Source: Calvatia gigantea (taxonomy: Eukaryota; Basidiomycota; Agaricomycetes; Agaricales; Lycoperdaceae). Taken from it: a DNA stretch of 64,000 bases. Below the pieces are notes generated by a model. It made no database searches, was not told the origin of the DNA, and saw nothing but the letters and a program-made list of their open reading frames with translations. The DNA lies in the NCBI GenBank assembly GCA_025093985.1, contig JACAAK010000010.1, positions 87,501-151,500 of the forward strand, given 5' to 3'. The stretch's first letter is position 1. Each line of letters opens with the position of its first letter. Positions 49,282-60,380 of the stretch are shown here, piece by piece. The position numbers and the translations under genes were made by a program.

Positions 49282-49629
49282 TGTCAGGGCAACACTTGAT
49301 GGTCCCCCTGGACCATCCCACAACCTGATGCCCTTACCCACACTCAGCTATGCAGACATAAATACTAACTGGAGATCCCAATAGACAATGATGGACTTAT
49401 GTACATAATAAAACAATAAGACAATGGACAGTAGAGTAGTATATATCAACCTGTACATCTGCAGAGGACCCTTATCCAATTCTCTAAGGATTCCCCTACA
49501 GGTATGTAGTCTGTATACATATTTGTAATATAACTAAGGATTTCCCTGTAGTTATCTGCTCAGCTGACTTCACCTGCCTCATGAGAGCCTCATATCCCTG
49601 AGCCACTCAGACCATGGGTTGCCCTTACA
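49282..49629 (+). repeat. E6 3' LTR
   Basis: 348 bp; full-length partner of 43772-44069. Confidence 0.87.
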
Positions 49630-49938
49630 ATAGGCTCTTCTGAGTCAGACAAAACAAATAAACAAGTAGCTATGGGAGAATTCTTAGTTATATTACAAAC
49701 ATGTATATAGACTACTTATCTGTAAGGGAATCCTTAGAGAATTAGATGAGGATCTCCTGTAGGTATACAGGTTAATATATGCCACTTGCTATCCATTGTC
49801 CTATTGTTTTACTATGTATATAAGTCTGTCATTGTCCTTCCAGATCTCCAGTTGTTATTCAAGTCTACATAGCTGAGGGCAGGTGAATACCAGAGATTAT
49901 GGAACAGTCCAGAGGGACCATTGGGAGTTGCCCTGACA
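49630..49938 (-). repeat. E3 5' LTR, second part
   Basis: Continuation of the LTR broken at 43771, ending GTTGCCCTGACA. The next LTR fragment follows without spacer. Confidence 0.72.
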
Positions 49939-50061
49939 CAGTTGTTGTTTGTATCTATATGGCTAAGAGTGAATGAGTGGTGTAAGGCCTGAGTAGGTGT
50001 GGTGGGTAAGGGCTGAGGGTTGTAGGATGGTCTGGGGGGACTATTGGAGGTTACCCTGACA

Positions 50062-53000
50062 TCCACCCCCCTCTAAAATTGCAGTGTCTCAATGCATGGT
50101 ACTGGATTGGTTGGAAGGGAAGTGAGCTGAAGGTAAGTGCATAGATGAGGTAGAGGATACTAAGGTTCTTGTAGTAGAACTCTTGGACTATTTCCAGGGT
50201 GTGTACTCTGTTAGCTGGCTCCCACAAGTTGTATTCCATTCCAAAGCCTTTCCACTTGATGAGATATTGAAGTCATTTGCAGTGGATGTAGCTGTTGAGG
50301 ACTTCTTTGACCTTCCATTCCTCTTTTTCATTGATGATGATGGAATTAGATGGAGGTTTCACACAGCAGTTTTCAATTAGATCAGGTAGTGTAGATGTCA
50401 ACTTAATGACATTGAAGACTGGGTGAAGATGTTTCATAGAGCAGGGGAGGCAGAGACAGTAGGCATTTGCATTAACCTGCTTGTCTATGACATATGGTCT
50501 GAGGCATTGGTGAAAAAGCTTCTTTGATGGATGGGTGGTCTGGATATCATCCATCGCAAGGTAAACTTTGTCATCTGGTTTGTATATGGGTGCAGACATA
50601 CACTATTGGTTGTAATAGCAGGTCATGTTATTTTTCACCTAAGACAGTATAGACTTTGCCTCTTTTAGTATCAACTCCATTTACTTTGTGAACTTGTTAA
50701 CTGATTTGATCTTCAAGGGTAGCTAATGTGGCTTGAATTCCATGTGTGGGTAACATCCAGTGTCAAGGAGAAAGGGGGAGTGTTGAGTGGAGGCATAGAT
50801 GTAGTTGTTGTGCTGGAATTCTGTGAGTGGGAAAAGGTTGTGCCAGTTGTTCTGTTGCTTGTTTATGAAGAGACAGAGGTACTGATCAAGTTCTTGGTTT
50901 ACCCACTCTGTCTATCCATCAGTCTGTGGGTGCCAGGCAGTTGAGGCAGCCATCTTGATTCCCAAGAGTCAGTAAAGCTCCTTCATAAATGTGGTGATGA
51001 ACTGTAGTCTGTGATCTGAAATAACAGCATTAGGGAGTCCATGGAGCTTCCAGACATTGTGGAGGAAGAGTCACACTGCTCCTTCAGCTGAGACAGTAGT
51101 ATGGGTCAGAATAAAGTGAGCTCATTTGAAGACTAAGTCCACCACTGTCATGACAGTATTGTAGCCTGTGGATTCTGGAAGTTTGACTACAAAATCTACA
51201 CTGAGTATGTCCCAGTGGGCCTCAGGGATAGGGAGTAGGTGAAGTTCTCCTTGTGGTGGGTGTCACATAGGCTTGGTACACATGCAGAGGTCATAAGTGG
51301 AGATGTACTGACCAATATGTTGAGCCATCTGGGACTACCAGTAGTTGCAGGAGATGAGTTCTAGTGTTTTCTACTGCCTAGTGTGACCTGCAACCTTTGT
51401 GTCATGATGGAGAGCCACAATTTGCCATCTGAGGTCAAAACCCATTAGAACATAGATCCTTCCTCAGAACAGGAGTAGACTGTCTTGCTCTGCCCATTCT
51501 GCACTTCTCATAGTTTTGGTTGACAACTGCTTGAGTTCCTGAGTGGCTTTAGCAACTGTTTCTTCTTGTTTACCTGTATAGTTTCTGGAACAAATATCCT
51601 TCAATAAGAGCTGCTTCTCTCCTTCCATTGAAATCCCTTTGAGTGTGCAGATGGCAAAGAGTCCATGAGAGAGGAGAGTTATGTTCTCATTGTCATGGAC
51701 TTCTATACTATGGTCTGCTTTATAGAAGAGTGCATCAGGTTTCCTCATGGTATGGCCTAGACAATGATGGAGGCAGAAGTCAAAGCAGAAGAGTAAGAGA
51801 AACCAGCAGGCTTGACAGCAGTTGAGTTTCTTGGTGGATATGAAGTACTCAAAGTTCTTGTGGTCCATCCAGATTTCTACTTGGTAATGTGTGCCTTCAA
51901 GAAAGTGTCTCCACTCTTCTAATACACAGATAATTGCCAACATTTCTTTGTTGTGGATCTCATAGTTTTATTTGACCACTGAAAGAGATTTCAAGTAAAA
52001 CACCACTGGATGCCACTGGTCTGAGTTTACTGTCTTCTGGGAGAGAACCATACCCATTACAAAGTTTGAGCTGTCTGCCTTGATATGGAAAGAAGCAAGG
52101 TCATTGGATGAGAGGAGAATAGGGGAGGAGATGACTGCATCCTTGAGTGCCTGGAAAGCCATTTCCTCTGTGGGGCCCCATTTCCACCTAACATCCACCT
52201 TGGTGAAATTGAAGAGTGGCCAAGTTATGTAGGAGAAGTTATAGATGAAGTGGCAGTAAAAGTTGACAAATCTAAGGAATGCCTGGACCTCTTCTATGTT
52301 AGCTGGAGCAAGCCAATCTTGAACCCCTGTGACTTTAACTAGGTCTATTTCAACATTATTTTCCAATATAATGAGACTGAGATACTCAATATAAGTCTTT
52401 TCAAACTTGCACTTTTCAGGTTTAAGGAAAAGCTTGTGTTGCTCAAGAATCTGTAGGACCTGGTGGGTGACCTCTCAGTGCTCTTCAATTATCTTAGTGA
52501 AGATTAGAATGTTGTCCATATATACCACAATAATGCCCTCTATGATGAGCTTGTGAAAGATGTCATTTATTATAGTCTGAAATATGTATGGCAGGGCTAT
52601 TGGTGAGGCCAAAGAACATGACTAGTGGCTCAAATAACCTGCAGTTTATTTGAAATGCAGCCTTCCATTCATTGTCTGGCTTAATCCACACATTGTTGAA
52701 TCTCCAGTGAACATCTAGTTTGGTAAAGTACTTAGCTCTGTGAAGTTGTGTAATGAGTTCAGATATGAGTAGAAGAGGGTACTTGTTCTTCACTGTAATA
52801 GTGTTGAGAGTATGGTAGTCCTGGACAAGATGAAGGAATCCATCCTTCTTCTTGATAAAGAAGACAGGTAAGGCCATAGGGGATTTAGAAGGGTAGATGT
52901 GACCAGATGAGAGGTTCTCCTAGATGAACTCATCCAGTTGTGACTGCTCAGCAAGTGAGAGTGGGTAAACCTTGCAACCCTTTAGGTTAGCACCTGGGAT

Positions 53001-53661
53001 GAGCTCAATTGTGTGATTCTACAGTTGATGCTCAGACAGTGTGTCAAAGGACTTCTTAGTAAACATAGCTTCAAAGTCATAGAGGTATAAAGGGACAATT
53101 TCTCTAAACTTAACAGGTGAGATGGGTGGCTAGGAGTTGTAGTAGAAAGCCTCAGCCAGCTGCTGGGAAGTAGTGTCTATTGTGCAGTTCTCTTTTGGAC
53201 AGGGAAAAAGGTTGATGATAAAAATGCAGTCATCATCTTCATAGAGATCTACAGAGGTGGGTAGATTGTCTTCCTCTTCCACTTCTTTTACTAAGGCCAG
53301 AAAAGAGCTTAGGGTGTATGTACAGATGTTGTGGGTCTAGAGATGGCAGGTATAGGCCTCAGCTTTGGCTTCAACTTTGTACTCTTTATACTTGGATGGA
53401 TAGTAGAACATTTTGACTTTGCCTATCTGCTAATTGATGTTAGGGTTATATTGTTTGAGCCAAGTGTATTCAAGAAGCAAGTCTTGGTGGCCAAGTCCAG
53501 TGACTGTGAGCAGAAAGCATTTTAAATGGTTGCAGTATTGAAGGATGCTGTCTATGACCTCTGTTATCTGACTAGCTTCATTTTCTGAGCTGTCAATATT
53601 GTAGACTGCAAGTGGGCAGGAGAGCATGCAGGTGTTGAGTTTGTTGGTCCATACATAGTCT
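50062..53661 (-). pseudogene. E4 pol remnant
   Basis: In order on the minus strand: protease end (LGHQDLLLEYTWLKQYNPNIN), RT with KYFTKLDVHWRFNNVWIKP and the active site changed to YMDN (52511-52522), RNase H and connection (51464-52366), integrase remnants (for example near 51020-51230) and integrase C-terminus (VYLAMDDIQTTHPSKKLFH) toward a chromodomain-like end. Many stops. Dead. Confidence 0.78.
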
Positions 53662-53967
53662 TGTTATGGTTTTACATTGATCAAGTCACACTCCATTATC
53701 ATCTGCATTCCCATCTATCTGTGTACCTGTTTTGTCTATTTCTACTGAGTGATCTCTGAGCATGACTTGTATTGACTACTGCACCATACTTACCAGACAT
53801 TTCACATAGTTACTCCATCTGTTCAACCGGATACACTATCGTACTTAAGTGTACATACATCCACTGTATTCTGTACGCTTAACCACCTTCAGTTCCTCTC
53901 CCCTTACTTGCCCTCAAGACTTAGCCTAAGCTGCAACCTGAGGTCTTATCAGACTAAGGTCATAACA
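53662..53967 (+). repeat. E2 5' LTR
   Basis: 306 bp, TGTTATGG...CATAACA. Followed by TTTGGTTAAGTG, the presumed primer-binding site (TGG start); the tRNA is not identified. Confidence 0.9.
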
Positions 53968-54048
53968 TTTGGTTAAGTGTCCCCACCTCACCTTGCAGAG
54001 GAAAGAGTTGAAAAAGACTCAAACCATGATGAACCCAGGAGCCATTAT

Positions 54049-55200
54049 ATGAGCTCAAACCCTAACGAATACAGAGAACCTCAGCTCAAAGTCACAGATG
54101 ATGAACAGGAAGATGAACTCATAACAGATGAAGAAACTGACACATCAGATGAGGAGGCAGAGAACCCTGAAGTACCTGCACCAGAACCAGTTGTAATCAC
54201 AGACAACGAACCTGGAGACACCATACAAGGAGCAAACCCAACAGGAGTAGAAGAAGTTATATCAGAACTCTTCAACGAACTCAACTTAGCAGAAGAAGAG
54301 TTAAGACAAATGGAGAACCAAGACACAGAATCAGAATTAGGAGAATCAGATATGACTGACAATACCACACCTGTACCCAGCACAAAGGGCTTTGTACCCA
54401 ACCCCAGATTTTTCGATGGGACCCATACCAAATTCGACGATTGGTGGAGAGCTATGACACTCTTCATGAGATTTAACAAAATCGCAATGGCCAACAATAA
54501 AGCAATAGCAGTTCTGGCCAGACTGCAAGGAGGAACAGCAGGAGCATATGCAGCAATGAAAGCACTGCAAATCCTGGAAGGAGAAGACTCTGTGGACTGG
54601 AAAACCTTCACCGAAGAATTCCAAAAGATGTTCTCCGACAACACAATGAATGCCAAAGCTGAATGGCAAATCAAGAAATTCAAACAAGGAAATCGGAACA
54701 CAGCCGACTACCTCATAGAATTTGACATACTCAAGAACAAAGCCCAAACCGACAGCAAATATGCTATGTTCTTGTTAAGAAAGAACGCTCGACAAGATAT
54801 CATCCACACTATCATGAGCTACCCACCCAGTGCCTGCCCAGATACTTATGCCAAGTGGAAGGAAGCCATTCTGGCTGTAGGACAAGGATACAAAGCATCT
54901 GAATACCGAGGAGACAAGAAGACCAGCTCCAGAACCACATATGGAGAAATGGGGGAACCCATGGAGATAGGCAGCAGACGTTATGTCTTTAACGCAAAAG
55001 GGGAACCAAAGTGCTACAATTGTGGTGTTTTCGGACACATCGCTAAGGATTGCAAGAAACCCAAGGGGTTAACCTGCTACAACTGCGGAAAAACAGGCTA
55101 CATTGCCAAGGTCTGCACTGCGCCGAAGAAGGTACAAATCCGAGCAGTAGAAGAAGCTAGCTCAGGAGAACAGCAGGATTTTTCTGAAGACTCCGAGTAG
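54049..55200 (+). CDS. E2 gag, intact, two CCHC knuckles
   Basis: Retrotransposon structural protein, about 383 codons from the first ATG at 54049 (MSSNPNEYREPQ). Very acidic first 130 residues, then a capsid-like region (FFDGTHTKFDDWWRAM, GAYAAMKALQILEGEDSVDW, DYLIEFDILKNKAQTD) and two zinc knuckles CYNCGVFGHIAKDC and CYNCGKTGYIAKVC, which would bind the element's RNA. It ends with TAG at 55198. No stop or frameshift, unlike pol in the same element and gag in E1. The pol frame overlaps its end in the -1 frame. Confidence 0.9.
   Translation: MSSNPNEYREPQLKVTDDEQEDELITDEETDTSDEEAENPEVPAPEPVVITDNEPGDTIQGANPTGVEEVISELFNELNLAEEELRQMENQDTESELGESDMTDNTTPVPSTKGFVPNPRFFDGTHTKFDDWWRAMTLFMRFNKIAMANNKAIAVLARLQGGTAGAYAAMKALQILEGEDSVDWKTFTEEFQKMFSDNTMNAKAEWQIKKFKQGNRNTADYLIEFDILKNKAQTDSKYAMFLLRKNARQDIIHTIMSYPPSACPDTYAKWKEAILAVGQGYKASEYRGDKKTSSRTTYGEMGEPMEIGSRRYVFNAKGEPKCYNCGVFGHIAKDCKKPKGLTCYNCGKTGYIAKVCTAPKKVQIRAVEEASSGEQQDFSEDSE
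55176..55182 (+). promoter_or_regulatory. Candidate -1 ribosomal frameshift site
   Basis: G GAT TTT in the gag frame is a possible slippery heptamer shortly before the gag stop, and pol lies in the -1 frame. The same G GAT TTT is kept in E1 at the matching place. In E2 a TGA at 55185-55187 now blocks the -1 frame just after it; E1 has CAA there, and both fit an original CGA. No downstream pseudoknot was assessed. Confidence 0.35.
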
Positions 55201-58200
55201 GCACTGCCTCGCAAGTCAAGAAGCTTGTATCTAGGATATCAGAAAAATATTACACGATTCCCCAGAAACAAAAGTGTGAACTAAATCTAAAAGGAAACAT
55301 ACAAACCCCCAAGAAAGAAATTATGGTTAACACCATTGTCGACTCAGGATGCACCACCAGCAGCATCAGCAAGAAACTCATAGACGAAGAACAAATTCCC
55401 ACAAAGAAATTAAAACAGGAAATCACAGTACTCAACACTGATGGCACCATGAACCAAGGAGGAAAAGTTATGGAAATGGCAACCATCGAAATGGAAATCA
55501 AAGGACACAAGGAAACAATCGAAGTGTCAGTGGTTCAACTCCAAGATAGGGCAGAAATATTTTTGGGACACGATTGGTTAATCAAGCATAACCCTGAAAT
55601 AAACTGGGAAACAGGAGAAATCAAGTTCACCCAATGCCCATTGGACTGTCAATTCCCACATCAAAACATCCAGGTTACAAACAGAATCTGGAGCATGGCC
55701 GTCACTAAGGACATATGGGAAGAAGAAGAAGAACCAGACCCAACCAAGCCATCTGACCTACCTGACTACATCCAGCTATTTACGCACCTCTTCAACAAAA
55801 CAACCTTTGACAAACTACCAGAGTGAACGGAATGGGACCATGAAATAGTCCTAATGGAGGATGCTCCCAGGGAAATAAATGCTGGGATGTACAACATGAC
55901 AATCAAAGAACAGGACGAACTCAAAGCCTTCATCAAAGAAAATCTCAAATTAGGACATATATGACCATCAAAATCCCCATATGCAGCCCCCACCTTCTTT
56001 ATTCTGAAAAAGGATGGTTCAAAATGACTAATTCAAGACTACCAACGACTGAATGATGTGGTAGTAAAGGACAAGACACCACTACCTAGAATTGGGGAAG
56101 TAATCGACAAACTGGGAAAAGCAAAATATTTCAACAAGCTCAACATCATCTGGGGATACAACAATGTCAGGATCAAGGAAGGAGATGAGTGGAAAGCAGC
56201 CTTTCTGACCAATGAAGGACTATTCAAACCAACCGTAATGTATTTCAGGTTAAGCAACTCACCCAGGACATTTTCCAGAATGATGGCAAGCATTTTCCAA
56301 GACCTACTACGAGATGGAGACATCGTGAACTACATGGACAACTTTGCAATTCCAGGGGACACCAAGGAACAACTAAAAGAATGAACAGTATGATTCCTGA
56401 AGCAAGCAGCAGAGCACAACTTGTGCTTCAAATGGTCAAAATGCATATTCGATGCAGAAGAAATCCCAATGCTAGGAGTAAAAATAGGACATGGTCACAT
56501 TGAAATGGAAGAAGAAAAGGTCAAATCTGTATGAGACTGGCCTGAACCCAAAAACAAGAAAGGAGTAGAATGCTTCTTGGGTTTTGCCAACTACTATCGC
56601 TGGTTCATAAAAGACTTCAGCAAAATAACAAGCCCTCTAAATCGACTCAAGGGAGCTACGGAATGGAATTGGGAAGAAGAACACCAAGCAGCATTTAACA
56701 AACTAAAACAGCAAATCACTGAAAAACCTACCCTGATGTTACCGTAAAGAAAGGGATGATTCCGCATAGAAGTCGACACCTCCAATTATGCACTAGGAGG
56801 AGTATTGTCACAAGAACAGGACAAAAAGTGGCACCCAATCACATTCACATCATGAATGCTCTCCCTAGCAGAACGAAACTATGAAATCTACAACAAGGAG
56901 TTATTGGCTATTATCCATGTGCTAAAAGAATGGCGACACTACCTACTAGATGCAGAAGAAAAATTTGAGATCTGGACAGACCATGAAAACCTAAAATACT
57001 ACAGAGAACCACAGAAACTCAACGGTCGACAAGCAAGGTGGTATTTACGATTACAAGACTACAACTTCACCCTATGACACGTACCAGGGAAGACAAACAC
57101 AAAAGCCGACCTCTTGTCCAGAATCTACCAAGAACCAGACCAAGAGGATGACGAACTAGTCACCATGATCCGAAACAGTTGGTTACAAGACAGACCAAAG
57201 AATGAAGAAAGCTCCAAAGAAACTATCTTACTCCGTGCAGAACTGTTCCTCCAACCGATGTTCATGGACTGGATAAAGACAAACCAATGAAGAGAGATGA
57301 GTATCATCTCAAAACTCCATGAAAAGGAATCTGACATCTCGAAACATGATGGAATAGTCTATAAAGAAACCAGCATATACGTACTGCCTGACCCAGTCCT
57401 CAGAGAAGAAATACTGCAACAATACCATGATGCACCAGATGCAGGGCACCCGGGACAACACAGAATGGTCGAACTGATCACTAGAGACTACTGGTGGCCA
57501 ACAATACAGAACGACATCAAGAAATACATCAAGGGATGTCAGAACTGCCAAAGGAATAAACCATGTGTAATGCTGTTGAAAACACCACTACACCCACTCT
57601 CCATTTCCAATGGGCCATGGGAAGAGATAAGTATCGACCTCATCGGACCACTACCAGAATCAGATGGAAAGGATGCCATCCTAGTAATTGTCGACCGATT
57701 CTCAAAAATGATATGACTCATAGCAACAAGAACAGACATTTCCTCAAAGGAGATAGCACAACATTACAGGAACAAAATATGGAAACTACATGGCATACCG
57801 CGGAAAGTCCTCAGTGACCAAGGACCACAATTCGCATTAGAATTCACTAGAGAACTATTCAAGGGACTAGGGATAGAATGAACCTTGTCAACAGCCTACC
57901 ATCCTCAGACTGATGGCCAAATGGAGAGAATCAACAGGGAAGTCAAAACGTACCTACAACTATACTGCAACTATGACAAAAACAATTGGGCACATTGGCT
58001 ACCCATGGCCGAGTTCCAGTACAATGACAAAAAGCACAGTAGGACACAAGAAACACCCTTCTATCTCAACTACGGACGACATCCTTGGAAAGGGAAGGAC
58101 CACAGAACAACAAACAACCCCAGTAGCATGGAATTCCTGAAACAACTCCGAAATGCCAGGAACAACTCCACCGCAGCATTACGATCCTATCAAGAAAAGA

Positions 58201-58739
58201 TGAAACAGACACATGATAACAGCAAGTTGAACACAAGAATGTATCAAATTGGTGACAAAGTATGGCTGGAGAACACAAATGTCCATATCAATCAGCCATC
58301 AAAGAAGCTAGGCCAGAAAAGGTATGGGCCTTTCCAAATTAAGGAGAAGATAGGAGAAGCGGCATATCGGCTTGCCTTACCAGAAGGATGGGCCATCCAT
58401 GATATATTCAATGAACAGCTGTTAACCCCAGTGCAAAAGGCAACATTCCTGAGCCAGTGGAAAACACCAGCGCCCGAGCCAGTGATCATCAATAACGAAG
58501 AAGAGTACAGGGTAGAAGAGATCCAAGGACAATGAAAATGTGGATGGGGATATCAATTCCTTGTACATTGGAAGGAGTATAGCAATGAAAACAATATGTG
58601 GACAGCAGAATCGAACTTAGAAAACGCCCAAGACACAATAGCTGAATACCATAAAAGGCATCCAGAGGATACCCATAAAAAAAGGGGCAGAAAATCCAAA
58701 AAGACATCACCCAAATCACCACCCAGACAAAGAAACTAG
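55188..58739 (+). pseudogene. E2 pol with chromodomain, stops only
   Basis: One reading frame over 3.5 kb with no frameshift, interrupted by 13 stops, 12 of them TGA (first bases 55824, 55962, 56025, 56382, 56532, 56757, 56853, 57075, 57288, 57714, 57879, 58533) and one TAA (56745). Domains in order: protease (TIVDSGCTTSSISKKL), RT (KLNIIWGYNNVRIKEGDEW), with YMDN at 56331-56342 replacing YMDD, RNase H (EVDTSNYALGGVLSQ), zinc-binding and core integrase (DAGHPGQHRMVELI, YIKGCQNCQRNKPC, DLIGPLPESDGKDAILVIVD, STAYHPQTDGQMERI), GPY-type region (KKLGQKRYGPFQIKEKIG), and a chromodomain (WGYQFLVHWKEYSNENNMW). Ends TAG at 58737. Non-autonomous as written. Confidence 0.88.
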
Positions 58740-58745
58740 CCAAAC

Positions 58746-60362
58746 ATGCCTTCCTTCCAAGCCAACTGCATCACTATTAGCTCCCTTGTCCACCCCACCC
58801 CAACCACAATCTCCTCTGTCCCCTTCCCAGAGCCAGGCAACAGCCAAGCACCCATGCCCCAAGGCACTCACTACAATCTTGCCACTACACCATCCCCAGC
58901 GCAAGGACTCCTCGAAACCCTCCTAAGAGATGTCGACAAAGCCACAAACAGCGAAATAGAAACAATCACTGCCCAGAACAAATGACTAGTTGTTAACCGA
59001 CACATCACCCTCACCACTGCCTGCATCACCTTCGCTGATATGTATGCAGGGTTTGCCAATGCATCCTCCTCTACCAATCAACACATCCCTGCCATCTTCC
59101 GAGTGTTAGAACAGTCTACCCTCACACCCAACAAACAAGACTGTGTTCAAAGTCTCCAAAGCCACATCAACCTTGCCCTCGAAGTATTCAAACACCTCGA
59201 CATCACCAACATATTTCTCAAACTTGCTGACATTGCCATGAGCTTGCTCAGACAAGATAAGTCAGCCGAAGACCCAGAGATCAACTCCCTTGTTGCCCAC
59301 ATTCACACCATGCTCTCTGAACTTCACTACACCATCAACCCCACACCACTGACACATGCCGAAACACCCATGGATGAAGAAACCACCGTTTCTATGAAGT
59401 GTTAAGCGCAGGTCACGCAGGTGAGATGACCGGAGTCTAGACGCCCGGAATGATGTGTGGATGCGGACGAAGATGGACGAAGCGGGCGAACTCGGGAGGA
59501 CCGTGGCTTCAACGTATGTGTTGCGCCCTCCTGCCGACGGGTGGTCCTAACTTCAGAATAAGGGACGAGGGCAGAGTCAGAGGCAGAGACAGAGACAGAG
59601 ACAGAGGTAAGATAGAAGTAGCGTGTCGCTAAGTAGATTTCAGACTGAGGATTACAGGCGAAGTAGCTACGGTTTATATACGCGAGGAAGTGTGGTTCTA
59701 CAAAAGGAAACTACTATGACTTCAGGTGCGGGCCAGGTATGGCCGCTAGATAAAAACACTGGGAATGCAACTAGCTAAAAGGAATAAGGTGAAACAGGAA
59801 CGATATGAACGGTAAAAGGGATTGCAAGGGAAACGGGAGTAGGTATGACGACTGGAGAAATGTACAAGGAGGATAATCGGAAATTAACGTCAGACATAAT
59901 AGTAAGAATGGAGAGCGGGGGAGACGGGGGAGAGCGGGTGAGAGCGAATGGTAAATAAAATATAAAGTATAGTCTGGGTAAGAGCGGGTGAAGTGGGTGA
60001 GCGCGTGTACGGGTTGTGACATGAAGGAAGAAGTCAACTCGCTCTGACATTTCATAAAAACAATCACCCTGCCACAACTCGTATTGGTTTTTCTCCCACC
60101 CGCAAGATTCCACACTGTACTACCAGGCCAAGAAAAGGACCAACACTACTGGAAAGTGATAGTCAAGAACTATTGGGACAATTCCACCACCACCGACTTC
60201 CCATTCAATGGTGTCCCAGTCCCTATCCACCAAGATGGACAAAGCCACTTGCCCGTCTTCTTTGTGCACTCAAACGAGGGAAAGTACCTCATTGGGGCCA
60301 CCAAGAAAGCCCTCGCCATGACTGTAGTCAACAGTGACTTTGATGAGCTTCCTGAGGCATAA
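58746..60362 (+). pseudogene. E2 ORF3, unknown accessory protein, split by a solo LTR
   Basis: Begins six bases after the pol stop with MPSFQANCITISSLVHP and ends DFDELPEA at 60362, with a 622-bp LTR inserted at 59400 and one TGA at 58983. Without these it would be about 330 codons. Same frame as pol. It aligns with E1 ORF3 throughout, including LLRDVDKATNSEIETI, LALEVFKHLDITNIFLKLAD, METTVSMK-type spacing and VLPGQEKDQHYWKVIVKN. No recognisable catalytic, zinc or membrane motif. Because it persists in frame in two separate copies it was probably a real gene in the active element. Confidence 0.65.
59400..60021 (+). mobile_element. Family delta solo LTR
   Basis: 622 bp, TGTTAAGCGC...GGGTTGTGACA, flanked by target duplication TGAAG (59395-59399 and 60022-60026), interrupting E2 ORF3. 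Related to the LTR at 60782-61330 (shared GTGGCTTCAACGTATGTGTT block). It contains a short GACAGA tandem repeat near 59580-59606 and purine-rich GAGCGGG repeats near 59910-60000. Orientation uncertain; drawn as plus. Confidence 0.85.
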
Positions 60363-60380
60363 AGCCTAATTGGGGGGTAT

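Larger units (their letters stand above)
43772..49629 (+). mobile_element. Family beta Ty3 chromovirus E6, plus strand
   Basis: Complete 5.9-kb element inserted into the 5' LTR of E3. Flanks are ACAGG (43767-43771) and ATAGG (49630-49634), a five-base duplication with one transition. LTRs run 43772-44069 and 49282-49629 and begin TGTCAGGGCAAC, end GGTTGCCCTTACA or nearly so. A polypurine tract with seven consecutive Gs lies at 49268-49277. Gag and pol are present but riddled with stops. Confidence 0.87.
30995..49938 (-). mobile_element. Family beta Ty3 chromovirus E3, minus strand, disrupted
   Basis: LTR retrotransposon in minus orientation. Its 3' LTR is 30995-31172 plus 37569-37743 (split by element E1) and its 5' LTR is 43727-43771 plus 49630-49938 (split by element E6). 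The body from 37744 to 43726 reads, on the minus strand, gag with a CCHC knuckle, protease, RT with YMDD, RNase H, integrase and chromodomain, and is further broken by a solo LTR (39643) and a copia-like LTR (39990). A polypurine tract (GGGGGGTGGA on minus) abuts the 3' LTR at 37744. Outer flanks (TTTAT left, CAGTT right) do not match as a target duplication, so one end was probably exchanged with the neighbouring family beta element. Confidence 0.8.

Noticed and set aside
54081..54701. 206-codon open frame on the minus strand
   Set aside because: Shadow of the E2 gag gene in the opposite strand.
55188..58739. Possible TGA recoding (readthrough or reassigned codon) in E2 pol
   Set aside because: The TGA sites correspond mostly to Arg/CGA, not to one amino acid that a recoded TGA could supply. 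The sister copy shows CGA, CAA or TAA at the same places, and the RT active site is also mutated. CpG decay explains all of this.
59580..59606. GACAGA tandem repeat as a regulatory microsatellite
   Set aside because: Only about four units inside a solo LTR; too short to claim function.
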